NCBI GenBank assembly: GCA_025964675.1
Contig: JAOPYI010000124.1
Span: 42,718-106,717 of the forward strand
From: Sphaerisporangium sp.
GTDB taxonomy: Bacteria; Actinomycetota; Actinomycetes; Streptosporangiales; Streptosporangiaceae
Direction of reading: 5' to 3'
Length of the DNA: 64,000 nt
Shown: positions 45,871 through 53,767 of the stretch, one piece after another
Position numbering within the stretch: position 1 is the first letter of the stretch
How the letters are laid out: each line of letters starts with the position of its first letter
The notes under the pieces: model-generated
What the model saw: only the letters and a program-made list of their open reading frames with translations
Databases searched by the model: none
What the model was told of the DNA's origin: nothing
Program-made: the position numbers and the translations under genes

Positions 45871-45981
45871 TTTGCCGTGGTCAGACCTGTGTTTGGCCGC
45901 TACTTGGACATTAACCCAGCGATAGCAAGAGTTGATCCTCAAAGACGTTAAGGCCGGATTTGTCAGGGCAGAGGGATTCCC

Positions 45982-46131
45982 ATGGGTACACTTCTTTGGC
46001 TTATCGCCGTCGTTCTCGTCATCGCCGGGATCTATGTCATCCTGGCCCGTCGCGATCTCCTCTGGGGGATCGTCCTCATCGTCGTCGGGCTCCTCGTCGG
46101 ACCCGGTGGCGTCAGCATCTTTCATCCGTAG
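45982..46131 (+). CDS. DUF6131-like small membrane protein (49 residues)
   Basis: A very short gene encoding 49 residues, with two hydrophobic stretches (LLWLIAVVLVIAGIYVIL and LLWGIVLIVVGLLVG) around ARRD and the ending PGGVSIFHP. The GPGG(V/L)S.F ending is the signature of small actinobacterial proteins annotated as DUF6131. Codon use has strong third-position GC bias, which supports a real gene. It lies among the stress-type genes. Confidence 0.75.
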   Translation: MGTLLWLIAVVLVIAGIYVILARRDLLWGIVLIVVGLLVGPGGVSIFHP

Positions 46132-46168
46132 CGGCACCTCGAACACGAGGCGAGTGGGACGCGGGAGC

Positions 46169-46193
46169 GGCGGACCGGCCTATCCGGTCCGCC
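46169..46193. terminator. Terminator between DUF6131-like and metallophosphoesterase genes
   Basis: GGCGGACCGG at 46169-46178 pairs perfectly with CCGGTCCGCC at 46184-46193, with a five-base loop, between convergent genes. Confidence 0.75.
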
Positions 46194-46292
46194 GGGCCGC
46201 GACCCTCTCACCTCGCGGGCCTGGCGGCGGATACGCGCGCGGGGATTCGCTCAATTCACGTCCTCTGGCACTGGACGAGTGTTTGAGGAAGA

Positions 46293-47027
46293 TCAGCAGG
46301 GCTCGGGGTCCTCGCCGCCGAGGCAGTAGACGGCGTACGCCTTGCTCAGCACCGGTAGCGCCACGTTGCGCACGCGGACCCCACCCGGTGTGACGCCCTT
46401 CTCCACGCCGGCGTGGGCGTGCCCGTGAATGAACAGGTCAGCGCCCTCGGCGTCGACCGCCTCGGCGAGCAGGTAGCTGCCGAGGAAGGGGTAGATCTCC
46501 AGAGGCTCGCCCGCCAGGGTCTCCTTGACCGGCGAATAGTGGCTGAGCACCACCTTGTGGTCGGTGTCCAGGCTCTTCAGGGCCTTGTGCCACAGCTCGG
46601 CGATCTCGCGGGTGTGCCGGACGAACGCCTTCATCTGCGGCTCGCCGAACTCGCTCGCGCACTTTCCGGCGAACCCTCCGCCGAAGCCCTTGCCGCCCAC
46701 CACGCCGAGGCGTGCGTCCCCGCACTCGATGATCGTGGAGTCGTCCTGCAGGACCCGTATCCCGGCGTCGCGGAGCAGGGCGACGATCTCGTCCTCGGCG
46801 TCGGACTGGTAATCGTGGTTGCCGAGCACGGCGACCACCGGAACCGGCAGGTCCCGGAACTCGTCTGCCACGACCCTGCCCTCCTCGGGCGTGCCGTGGC
46901 GGGTCAGGTCGCCCGCGATCAGCAGGACGTCGGCCCGTTCCTCGATACCGTCCAGCCTCCGGCGGTACCTGCCCCGGATGTCCTCGCCCAGGTGGACGTC
47001 ACCGACGGCCGCGACTCTGATCTTCAC
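46293..47027 (-). CDS. Metallophosphoesterase
   Basis: A 244-residue calcineurin-like phosphoesterase with all metal motifs: AAVGDVHLGED (Asp-x-His), LLIAGDLTRHG (Gly-Asp), VLGNHDYQSD (Gly-Asn-His-Asp), LSHYSP (His) and HGHAHAG (Gly-His-x-His). It hydrolyses phosphodiesters or phosphomonoesters in the cytoplasm; the substrate cannot be read. It overlaps the BON gene by four bases, which is an unusual pairing. Confidence 0.92.
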   Translation of the reverse strand: MKIRVAAVGDVHLGEDIRGRYRRRLDGIEERADVLLIAGDLTRHGTPEEGRVVADEFRDLPVPVVAVLGNHDYQSDAEDEIVALLRDAGIRVLQDDSTIIECGDARLGVVGGKGFGGGFAGKCASEFGEPQMKAFVRHTREIAELWHKALKSLDTDHKVVLSHYSPVKETLAGEPLEIYPFLGSYLLAEAVDAEGADLFIHGHAHAGVEKGVTPGGVRVRNVALPVLSKAYAVYCLGGEDPEPC

Positions 47028-47305
47028 AAGGTCTCCTCCTCTCCCGGATCCCTGACCTCGACCACGGTCACCTCGTTGTGGACCTTCAGCCCGGGTGCCG
47101 TCTCGCCCGCCACGGTGGCCACCAGGAGCCGGCGTTCGACGCTCTCCACCTGGCCGCGCAGGAAGAGTTGATCACCACGGATGTCGACCCGTATTCCCAG
47201 CTCGTACGTCCGCTCGTCCGCCGCGAGCGCCCGCTGCACGCGGGCGGCGACGTAGTGGGGAGCGTCGTAGTGCGAGACGACGTGATGCGGAGCCTCGTGG
47301 GACAT
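47024..47305 (-). CDS. BON domain-containing protein
   Basis: A 93-residue BON-domain protein (VAARVQRALAADERTYELGI, then VDIRGDQLFLRGQVESVERR and GETAPGLKVHNEVTVVEV). It has no signal peptide, unlike many OsmY-type BON proteins, so it is probably cytoplasmic. Its stop overlaps the start of the metallophosphoesterase gene (ATGA-type). BON domains bind phospholipids or partner proteins and are frequent in osmotic-stress genes. Confidence 0.85.
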   Translation of the reverse strand: MSHEAPHHVVSHYDAPHYVAARVQRALAADERTYELGIRVDIRGDQLFLRGQVESVERRLLVATVAGETAPGLKVHNEVTVVEVRDPGEEETL

Positions 47306-47765
47306 CGTCTACCCCCTCCGATCGAGTACAGGTCTCGCCCTGCCCGTCGTACCGGTGGCGAAACCGGGGAGGTTTGGTCCTTCCATCTCAGGATAGAACG
47401 GTTCCTTAACAAGAAGTCCGCAAGCCGCGGGCGCTCCGGACCTGGTCCCTACCGAGTGCGGAGGGCTCGCGGATCATCCGGTCCCAATCCTGAAGGCGCG
47501 AACGCTGAGGTCGCCCGGCTAACTGGCAGGGCGATATCACAGGCGTCGCCGGCGTCGACATCGTGCACCCTGCCTCCCGTGCACCCACGACCGTGTTCGT
47601 CTTCCGTACGGTGTCGTGATTTGTCCTTGTTCGTGCCCTATGTCGTACAAGATGGCCGGCGAAACGGTCATCAGATGTGGACCCGCCCGGCACTCCGGGC
47701 GCTCTCCTGAGCTCCGTGCACCGAGCCAGGTACTCAGCAGGGATCGGCCAACCTGGAGGGACCCG
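47306..47765. other. Divergent intergenic region between the BON and glycosyltransferase genes
   Basis: These 460 bases carry the candidate SigB-type promoter at 47340-47364 on the minus strand. The plus-strand promoter of the glycosyltransferase gene was not identified. No RNA gene and no convincing small coding sequence are seen. Confidence 0.35.
47340..47364 (-). promoter_or_regulatory. Candidate SigB-type promoter of the BON-phosphoesterase unit
   Basis: On the minus strand GTTT (plus AAAC at 47361-47364), a 15-base spacer and GGGCAG (plus CTGCCC at 47340-47345) resemble the stress-sigma consensus and lie 35 bases before the BON ATG. Confidence 0.4.
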
Positions 47766-48983
47766 GTGAAGATAGCAATGGTCTCCGAGCACGCGAGCCC
47801 CCTCGCCGTGCTCGGAAGCGTGGATTCCGGCGGCCAGAACGTCCATGTCGCGGCCCTCGCCCGCAGCATGGCCGCCCTAGGACACGAGGTCACGGTCTAC
47901 ACGAGAAGGGACAGCGCCGAGCTGCCGGAAGAGGTGGCCTTCGCCCCCGGCGTGTCGGTGGTCCACGTCCCCGTGGGGCCGCCGGAGAGGATCCCCAAGG
48001 ACGCGATCCTGCCGTGGATCCCCGATTTCGGGCACTGGCTGCGGCAGCGCTGGATGTTCCAGCCGCCGGACATCGTCCACAGCCACTTCTGGATGAGCGG
48101 TCTCGCCGCCCTGGCCGCCGCCCGCGACCCCGGGGTCCCCGTGGTCCACACCTTCCACGCCCTCGGCGTGGTCAAGCGGCGCCACCAGGGGACGGACGAC
48201 AGCAGCCCCCGGGAGCGCCTCAAGGCGGAGACCGTCGTCGCCCGGGCCGTCGACAGGGTCATCGCCACATGCGGTGACGAGGTCGGCGAGCTGTCGCGGA
48301 TGGACGTCCCACGGTGCTCGGTCCGGGTGATCCCCTGCGGCGTCGACTGCGCGCGCTTCGGCCCGACCGGGACCGTCGCCCCGCGCCCGCGAGGCCGGCG
48401 TCTGCTGTCGATCGGGCGTCTGGTGCCCCGCAAGGGCGTCGACACCGTGATCGAGGCCATGCGTCTCATCCCCGACGCCGAGCTGATCGTCGCGGGAGGT
48501 CCGCCCGCGCAGGAACTCGACCACGACCCCGAGGTGGCGCGGCTGCGCGAGATCGCCTCCAAGACCGGGGTCGCGGGCCGGGTCCGCTTCGTCGGCCGGA
48601 TCTCCCACGAGAGCGTCCCCGCGATCATGCGCTCCGCCGATGTCGCCGTCTGCGTGCCCTGGTACGAGCCGTTCGGCATGGTGGCGCTGGAGGCCATGGC
48701 CTGCGGGCTTCCGCTGATCGCCTCCGCCGTAGGCGGTCAGTGCGAGACTGTCGTGGACGGCCTGACCGGCACCCTGGTCCCGCCGCGAGAGCCGAGAGCC
48801 CTCGCCACGGCCGCCAACACGCTCCTGGACGACTCCGGCCTGCGCTCGACGTACGGCCTCGCGGGCGCCGAGCGTGCCCGCGCCCGTTATGACTGGGCCC
48901 GGATCGCCGCCGAGACGTGCGCCGTCTACGAGGAGGTCATCGAGGCCCAGGGCCGTGTCCCCGCCGCAAGGAAGGCATCGTGA
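47766..48983 (+). CDS. Glycosyltransferase family 4 protein
   Basis: A 405-residue retaining GT-B glycosyltransferase. The N-terminal domain has VSEHASPLAVLGSVDSGGQN and VHVAALARSMAALGHEVTVY, which resemble MshA and sucrose synthase-like GT4 enzymes. The C-terminal nucleotide-binding domain has LLSIGRLVPRKGVDTVIEAM and the E-x7-E motif in YEPFGMVALEAMACGLPLIA. GTG 47766 follows GGAGGG. The acceptor is unknown; a compatible solute or cell-envelope glycan would fit the stress-type neighbourhood. Confidence 0.9.
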   Translation: MKIAMVSEHASPLAVLGSVDSGGQNVHVAALARSMAALGHEVTVYTRRDSAELPEEVAFAPGVSVVHVPVGPPERIPKDAILPWIPDFGHWLRQRWMFQPPDIVHSHFWMSGLAALAAARDPGVPVVHTFHALGVVKRRHQGTDDSSPRERLKAETVVARAVDRVIATCGDEVGELSRMDVPRCSVRVIPCGVDCARFGPTGTVAPRPRGRRLLSIGRLVPRKGVDTVIEAMRLIPDAELIVAGGPPAQELDHDPEVARLREIASKTGVAGRVRFVGRISHESVPAIMRSADVAVCVPWYEPFGMVALEAMACGLPLIASAVGGQCETVVDGLTGTLVPPREPRALATAANTLLDDSGLRSTYGLAGAERARARYDWARIAAETCAVYEEVIEAQGRVPAARKAS

Positions 48984-49008
48984 ATCGGCGCCTCTCTCAC
49001 AGGGGGAT

Positions 49009-49033
49009 GTTTGGAAGCGCTCCCGCACGGTAG
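49009..49033 (+). promoter_or_regulatory. Weak SigB-type promoter candidate
   Basis: GTTT at 49009-49012, 15 bases, then CGGTAG at 49028-49033. The -10 differs from GGGTAG at its first base. The spacer contains GGAAGCGCTCC, which also looks like a LacI-type half-palindrome. It lies upstream of the small membrane gene and the SDR. Confidence 0.3.
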
Positions 49034-49166
49034 CTGGAGCTAGCCGGTATTCGACCTCGGGAGGTAACGACGTGCTTGACCTTACGGCCTCTGTCGCTCG
49101 GCCTGCGGGACGGACATGACGTCCGATTTGTCGGGTATGGGGAGTACCCACCGGAAAGGGGGACCG

Positions 49167-49424
49167 ATGATGAACGAAACTCCGGAACAGCGGTCCACAA
49201 CGGGAAAGCCAATGGTGACGGGTACTCCCCGGGACCTCATTCACATACGTCTGGCGTCGTTCGTGGTGTTCCTCGCGGTGGCTTTGGGGGCCCTGGCACT
49301 GGTGGCGAAGGCCACGGTGCTGGTCGCGGTCCTCGCCCTGATAGCCGTGATCGCCGTCGTGGACGTCGTTTTGGCGATCCGGCGCCAGCGCCGCCTCGGC
49401 GGCGGACCCCAATCCACCGGGTGA
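49167..49424 (+). CDS. Small membrane protein upstream of an SDR
   Basis: An 85-residue protein (start ATG 49167 or 49170, both after AAAGGGGGA). A polar N-terminus is followed by RDLIHIRLASFVVFLAVALG and a second hydrophobic segment (VLVAVLALIAVIAVVDVVLA) with a basic tail. It looks like a two-helix hairpin related to the DUF6343-type small actinobacterial proteins, but the match is uncertain. The SDR gene starts 11 bases after it. Confidence 0.6.
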   Translation: MMNETPEQRSTTGKPMVTGTPRDLIHIRLASFVVFLAVALGALALVAKATVLVAVLALIAVIAVVDVVLAIRRQRRLGGGPQSTG

Positions 49425-49435
49425 AAGGGAACACC

Positions 49436-50437
49436 GTGTTGAAGGGAAAGGTCGTAGTCGTGACCGGCGCCAGCGGTGGCGTCGGTCGCGCGGTGGTACG
49501 GATGCTCGGGGAGAAGGGCGCCAAGGTCGCGCTCATCGCCCGGGGAGAGACCGGCCTCGCGTCCGCCGCCACCGAGGTCGGCGGCGAGGGCGGGACGGCG
49601 AAGGTCTTCCCCGCCGACGTGGCCGACCACGAGCAGGTGGACGCCGCGGCCGACAGCATCGAGAATGAGCTCGGCCCCATCGATGTGTGGATCAACGTGG
49701 CCTTCTCCTCGGTGTTCGCCCCCTTCACGGAGGTCGAGCCGGCGGAGTACGAGCGGACCACCCAGGTGACCTACCTCGGTTACGTGTGGGGCACCCGGGC
49801 CGCGCTGCTGCGGATGCGCTCCAGGAACAAGGGCGTCATCGTGCAGACCGGCTCCGCCCTGGCCTACCGGGGCATCCCTCTGCAGTCGGCGTACTGCGGC
49901 GCCAAGCACGCCATCAAGGGCTTCACCGAGTCGGTCCGTACCGAGCTTCTCAACGAGGGCAGCGACGTCAAGATCACTATGGTGCAGCTTCCGGCGGTGA
50001 ACACCCCGCAGTTCGACTGGGTGCTCTCCCGGCTGCGCCGCCACCCGCAGCCCGTGCCTCCGATCTTCCAGCCGGAGGTCGCCGCGCAGGCGATCGTGTA
50101 CGCCGCGGAGCACCCGTCACGGCGGGAGTACTGGGTCGGCGGGACGACTGCGGCCACGATCATCGGCGAGAGGCTCGTCCCCGGCCTGATCGACCGCTAC
50201 CTCGGCAAGACAGGCGTCGAGTCACAGCAGACGGAGGACAAGCCGAGCGGTGTGGCGAACCTGTGGGATCCCGCGGACGAGAACCGTGACTACGGCGCCC
50301 ATGGGAGCTTCGACGACCGCTCCAAGGACCGCAGCGTCCAGGTGTGGCTGTCCCAGCACCGCAACGTGATAGCCGCCGGCCTGGGCACCGCCGCCGCGGC
50401 CACCCTCACCGTCCTCGCCGCCCGCCGCTCCAACTGA
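49436..50437 (+). CDS. Membrane-anchored SDR family oxidoreductase
   Basis: A 333-residue short-chain dehydrogenase. It has VVVVTGASGGVGRAVVRML for NAD(P), an active Ser in IVQTGSALAYRG, and the YxxxK motif in SAYCGAKHAIKG. After the catalytic domain it continues for about 90 residues and ends in a hydrophobic stretch (NVIAAGLGTAAAATLTVLAA) with RR, consistent with a C-terminal membrane anchor. GTG 49436 has AAAGGGA upstream. This long, tailed SDR subfamily is common in actinomycetes and the substrate is unknown. Confidence 0.87.
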   Translation: MLKGKVVVVTGASGGVGRAVVRMLGEKGAKVALIARGETGLASAATEVGGEGGTAKVFPADVADHEQVDAAADSIENELGPIDVWINVAFSSVFAPFTEVEPAEYERTTQVTYLGYVWGTRAALLRMRSRNKGVIVQTGSALAYRGIPLQSAYCGAKHAIKGFTESVRTELLNEGSDVKITMVQLPAVNTPQFDWVLSRLRRHPQPVPPIFQPEVAAQAIVYAAEHPSRREYWVGGTTAATIIGERLVPGLIDRYLGKTGVESQQTEDKPSGVANLWDPADENRDYGAHGSFDDRSKDRSVQVWLSQHRNVIAAGLGTAAAATLTVLAARRSN

Positions 50438-50454
50438 TCCGCCTGCCGTGCGCC

Positions 50455-50498
50455 GAACAGGCCGGGCCGTTCGGAAATCCGAACGGCCCGGCCTGTTC
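50455..50498. terminator. Strong terminator hairpin
   Basis: A 21-base perfect stem: GAACAGGCCGGGCC... at 50455-50475 pairs with 50478-50498 around a two-base AA loop. It lies after the SDR gene and before the convergent DUF4235 gene, so it can serve both strands. Confidence 0.9.
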
Positions 50499-50569
50499 GC
50501 TTCGTGCTGTTGGCGTTCCCCTCTAAGGGCGGTCGCCCTTAGAGGTTCCGTACCCCCGGCCTGCGAACG

Positions 50570-50821
50570 TCACTTCTCGGACATGCTGTGGAAGCTTTCC
50601 GCGCTCGCCCGGTCGATCGCGGCCTTCACGACCCCGAAGATCGCCCCCTGGACGGCGGCCGCGATCAGAACCTCGCTCCAGCCGTATTGCTTGGACGTCG
50701 CCTCGGGAGCGTCATCCTTGCCGGCCACGAGCTTCCAGACCTGCTTGAAAATCAAGCCGGAAAGGAAACCGCCGGCCATGCCGGAAAGCGCGCCCGCGGA
50801 CCTGTAGGCAAGCTTCTTCAC
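50570..50821 (-). CDS. DUF4235 domain-containing protein
   Basis: An 83-residue protein of the DUF4235 family: KKLAYRSAGALSGMAGGFLS, IFKQVWKLVAGKD and YGWSEVLIAAAVQGAIFGVV. It has two hydrophobic segments and is probably membrane-embedded. GTG 50821 starts two bases after the stop of the LEA-like gene, so the two form an operon. The function is unknown. Confidence 0.85.
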   Translation of the reverse strand: MKKLAYRSAGALSGMAGGFLSGLIFKQVWKLVAGKDDAPEATSKQYGWSEVLIAAAVQGAIFGVVKAAIDRASAESFHSMSEK

Positions 50822-50823
50822 GG

Positions 50824-51240
50824 TTACTTCTTCCTCCGCAGCATTCGCCAGAGAACCAGAACCCCGGCGGCCGCGGCGGCCACCACCCAAGGGCGGTTCC
50901 TGGCCTGGGCGACGACCTTGTCGGCGGCGTCCTTGACCTCGTCCGGCATGTTGGACCGGGCCTTCTCCGCGAGGTCTCCCGCCTTGCCGGCCAGCTCGCT
51001 CGCCTTGCCTCCGGCCATTACCGCGAGGTCCCCTGCCTTGTCACTGGCCTTGGCCGCGAGGTCCCCCGCCTTGTCGCCGGCCTTGGCCGCCAGGTCTCCG
51101 GCCCTGTCCCCGGCTTTGGAAGCCAGGTCGCCTGCCTTGTCGCCGGCTTTGCCCGCGAGATCTCCCGCGTTCTTCTTCACGTCGGCCAGCGCGTCCTGCG
51201 CACGATCCGTCATATCCGTCACCGTGTCCTCCTTCGCCAT
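50824..51240 (-). CDS. LEA-like 11-residue repeat protein with C-terminal membrane anchor
   Basis: A 138-residue protein. After an acidic N-terminus it has about six tandem 11-residue units of the pattern KAGDKAGDLAA (residues about 30-95). This periodicity and composition (Ala, Lys, Gly, Asp) resemble group 3 LEA and apolipoprotein-like amphipathic helices. It ends with a single hydrophobic segment (PWVVAAAAAGVLVLWRMLRR) and a basic tail, predicting a tail-anchored membrane protein with the repeats in the cytoplasm. Protection of the membrane in drying or osmotic stress is an inference. It is cotranscribed with DUF4235. Confidence 0.78.
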   Translation of the reverse strand: MAKEDTVTDMTDRAQDALADVKKNAGDLAGKAGDKAGDLASKAGDRAGDLAAKAGDKAGDLAAKASDKAGDLAVMAGGKASELAGKAGDLAEKARSNMPDEVKDAADKVVAQARNRPWVVAAAAAGVLVLWRMLRRKK

Positions 51241-51249
51241 GGACCCCCG

Positions 51250-51274
51250 CTACCCTTACAGGAAGGGCTCTAAC
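51250..51274 (-). promoter_or_regulatory. Candidate SigB-type promoter of the LEA-like/DUF4235 unit
   Basis: On the minus strand GTTA (plus TAAC at 51271-51274), 15 bases and GGGTAG (plus CTACCC at 51250-51255). The -10 is ten bases before the ATG, so transcription would start close to the start codon, giving a leaderless or near-leaderless mRNA. Confidence 0.4.
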
Positions 51275-51343
51275 GTTTTATCAAGCCGCACGGTCAGGCG
51301 GCGCAGGGTGATTCAGTTAATGCCACTCCACCCGCGCCAAAAA

Positions 51344-51366
51344 GGCCGACCCGGCAGGAGTCGGCC
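51344..51366 (-). terminator. Terminator downstream of the ChaB gene
   Basis: GGCCGAC and GTCGGCC form a seven-base stem (51344-51350 with 51360-51366), followed on the minus strand by TTTTTGG, an intrinsic terminator with a real U-tract. Confidence 0.7.
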
Positions 51367-51551
51367 GATTTAATACAGATATAGCGCTTCCGATGCGGCT
51401 TCATGGCTTCCGCGCGCGTCAGAATTCAGGACGGGCACTCGGCGGCATGGCCTGCCGTCATCAGCGGCGGCCAGCCGCCGAGGGCGTACCTCCACAGCAG
51501 CGTTGCGATCACTTGGCTCCGGTCACGGTCACCACCAGGCTCCGGGCATGC
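51367..51551. other. 3' untranslated gap after the ChaB gene
   Basis: These 185 bases separate the ChaB stop and its terminator. No coding sequence, repeat or palindrome is convincing here. Confidence 0.3.
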
Positions 51552-51944
51552 TCATCGGGCCTTCGCGCTCTCTCGGCGGTTGGCCTTCTTGATGGCCTCC
51601 ACCAGTTCGCCCTTGCCCATCTTCGACCGGCCTTCGATGCCGAGCCGGGCGGCGATCTTGTAGAGATGTTCCTTGCTGGCGTTGGCGTCGACACCCTCGG
51701 CGGTCTTGCCCGGTTCCGGCGTGCTACGTGCCGCCTGGGCATCGGACGGGCCCTTCTTGGCCTTCGGCTCCCAGTGGTCGCCGACCTTCTCGAACGAGTG
51801 CTTCAGCGCGGAGAACGCGGTGCGGTGCGCTCGCTCGCCTTCCCCGTACGTCTGTACAGCCGAATCATGCGCTTTGATCCACGTCTCCTGTGCCTTCTTC
51901 GGCGAGCGCTCAAGGGTCGATGGGAGTTCCTGCTTTCCAGGCAT
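51552..51944 (-). CDS. ChaB family protein with Rho_N-like C-terminus
   Basis: A 130-residue protein. Residues 1-65 form a ChaB domain (LPSTLERSPKKAQETWIKAH and TAFSALKHSFEKVGDHWEPK). The linker is Ala/Pro/Gly-rich. The C-terminal 35 residues (KEHLYKIAARLGIEGRSKMG, KGELVEAIKKAN) are a Rho_N/SAP-like nucleic-acid-binding helix pair. ATG 51944 has GAGGAGGT upstream. This fusion is typical of actinomycete ChaB proteins, and a stress link is suggested by its neighbours. Confidence 0.85.
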   Translation of the reverse strand: MPGKQELPSTLERSPKKAQETWIKAHDSAVQTYGEGERAHRTAFSALKHSFEKVGDHWEPKAKKGPSDAQAARSTPEPGKTAEGVDANASKEHLYKIAARLGIEGRSKMGKGELVEAIKKANRRESAKAR

Positions 51945-52185
51945 GACTTCTACCTCCTCGAAAGTCGCTGTGTCCGCTCGGCGTGACGCGTCCGTCGCCG
52001 CGCTCTCACATCCGCGAGCGGGGTCAGTTGGCGGGATGGAAGACCAACGATTACCTTCCCTGGCCGGCAGCCTCATCTCGGGAACCGCCGGAACCTTTGA
52101 AGAAGCTGTCACCTCCGCACAACACGTCGTGACTTTTCCTGACATGGAGCGCGCCGCCGTCCTCACCGACCGGTCTTCGCCAGGC

Positions 52186-52473
52186 TCAGACCATCGGGTC
52201 GTCGTAGCGCCGCTCCTCGTACACCTGGGTGCGCGTGCTGTCGACCGGGTGAACCGGGCTCACCGGGCTCACCGGGCTGACCTGGTTGGTACGGGTAACG
52301 GCGGTCCGTCGGATGGTCGTCATCCGCCAGATGCCGAACAGCAGCCCGACGATGCCACCGAGCATGAGAATCACACCGACGACGTTGATGTCGACACCGG
52401 CGAGCTGGAACTCGACGGCCCAGGTGAGGATGGCGCCGATCATGATCAGGATGATGCTTCCGGCTATGGTCAT
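52186..52473 (-). CDS. DUF6458 family small membrane protein
   Basis: A 95-residue protein with two N-terminal transmembrane helices (IAGSIILIMIGAILTWAVEF and VGVILMLGGIVGLLFGIWRM) and a polar tail with SPVSPVSPVHPV repeats and VYEERRYDD. This pattern fits the DUF6458 family. ATG 52473 has GGAGG upstream; longer upstream frames are unlike. The function is unknown. Confidence 0.82.
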   Translation of the reverse strand: MTIAGSIILIMIGAILTWAVEFQLAGVDINVVGVILMLGGIVGLLFGIWRMTTIRRTAVTRTNQVSPVSPVSPVHPVDSTRTQVYEERRYDDPMV

Positions 52474-52612
52474 GGAAATGCCTCCTTCGCTCCTACGCCC
52501 CCCTTCTTTCCCCCCCACGGATCTCAAACGTCGGGCGACGGCCGGACGCCGCCAGTCATCTCCGCGACTCGGCATTTGCCCAGGCGGACCGGGGGGTGAT
52601 AGCCACTGTTCC

Positions 52613-53191
52613 GTGACGTTCAGCGAGAAACCAACCTTCACCGGCAAGCGCGTGGTGCTGCGCCCCGTCGGTCCTGAGCATGCCGACGGCCTGTGGGAGC
52701 TCGTACGCGACCCCGAGACCCGGCGGCTCACCGGTTCGCACGGGGAGTTCAACCAAGAGGCGACCGCGATCTGGTACGCCACCCGTGGCAAGCACGGCGA
52801 CCGGCTGGACCTCGCGATCTGCGACGCCGACGACGGTTCGTACGTCGGCGAGATCGTGCTCAACGAGCTGGACAAGGGCAACATGTCCTGCAACCTGCGG
52901 ATCGCGCTCGTGGGCCCCCGCGTGTACGGCAAGGGGTACGGCACCGAGGCCACCCGGCTGGTCCTGGCCCACGCCTTCGAGACCGTGGGGCTCCACCGCA
53001 TCGGCTTGGAGGTGTTCGCCTTCAACGCGCGCGCCCATCACATGTACGAGAAGGTCGGCTTCGTCAGGGAGGGCGTCCTGCGTGATGCCCTGCGCTGGGA
53101 CGGGGAGTGGCACGACGCGGTCGTGATGTCCGTGCTCGCCCCTGACTGGAACGCCCACCGAGGCCACCCGGCGCAAAGGACTCCCAGCTGA
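52613..53191 (+). CDS. GNAT family N-acetyltransferase (RimJ/RimL type)
   Basis: A 192-residue acetyltransferase of the GNAT_3 type acting on protein N-termini or small amines with acetyl-CoA. It shows LTGSHGEFNQEATAIWYATR, LVGPRVYGKGYGTEATRLVL with the acetyl-CoA P-loop (GKGYGTEA), and NARAHHMYEKVGFVREGVLR. GTG 52613 is the probable start, with a weak ribosome site. Confidence 0.88.
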   Translation: MTFSEKPTFTGKRVVLRPVGPEHADGLWELVRDPETRRLTGSHGEFNQEATAIWYATRGKHGDRLDLAICDADDGSYVGEIVLNELDKGNMSCNLRIALVGPRVYGKGYGTEATRLVLAHAFETVGLHRIGLEVFAFNARAHHMYEKVGFVREGVLRDALRWDGEWHDAVVMSVLAPDWNAHRGHPAQRTPS

Positions 53192-53393
53192 AAAAGACCG
53201 ATCCGGCCGGCGGTGCGGAGTGGCGCGGCCGTGATGGGGCTGCTGTTCCGGACGCCTTTCCTGGTGGTCGTGGCGGTGGCCGTCGCGACCACCGCCCTGC
53301 TCCGCTGACTGGGTGAACCCTCCTGGATGAGCTAGATCCTTGACGCCTGCTCGCCGTTACGTCTCCCGGGGTGCCAGCCGGGCCGCACCGGTG
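53192..53393. other. Intergenic region with no clear gene
   Basis: A very short membrane-like frame (53213-53308, up to 31 residues) is present on the plus strand, but it has no ribosome site and is not called. I see nothing else. Confidence 0.3.
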
Positions 53394-53594
53394 CTAGGCG
53401 CCGCCGTTCCGAACCGCGTTCTTCTTGGCGATGCCCCGTACGACCTCGTCGACGTGAGGCTCGCATACCGGGTCCCGCGAACGTCTGCCGGAGAACCAGT
53501 TGGTCTCGATCACGTAATCTGCTGGATGACCGCATAGGCAGGTGCCACGGTTCTCTGGATCAACCGGTACTACGTCTGTGCGCTGCCTGACCAT
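53394..53594 (-). CDS. Possible small zinc-binding protein
   Basis: A 66-residue frame on the minus strand that looks protein-like: MVRQRTDVVPVDPENRGTCL, CGHPADYVIETNWFSGRRSR, then VCEPHVDEVVRGIAKKN. Cys-x-Cys-Gly-His and a later Cys-x-x-His could bind one zinc. No good ribosome site is seen, and the frame also extends further upstream (to 53786) through an antisense overlap with the kinase start. It may be a small gene or a remnant. Confidence 0.4.
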   Translation of the reverse strand: MVRQRTDVVPVDPENRGTCLCGHPADYVIETNWFSGRRSRDPVCEPHVDEVVRGIAKKNAVRNGGA

Positions 53595-53767
53595 GAATTG
53601 AGCGTAACCGCGATATGGCCTGATTTCTCCAGGAACGCTCCTATATCCGCGAGAAACCAGGCCCGCTACAAGCTTGTGACCTGCCAAGCCAGTGGTGTCC
53701 CGCCCTGCGAGGACCAGATCGGCAGTTGGATGACCGGGATGTGCGCCGGCGAGCGTGATGGGGCCGC

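Noticed and set aside
53213..53308. 31-residue membrane-like plus-strand frame
   Set aside because: It has no ribosome site and is too short to judge against chance in this GC-rich DNA.
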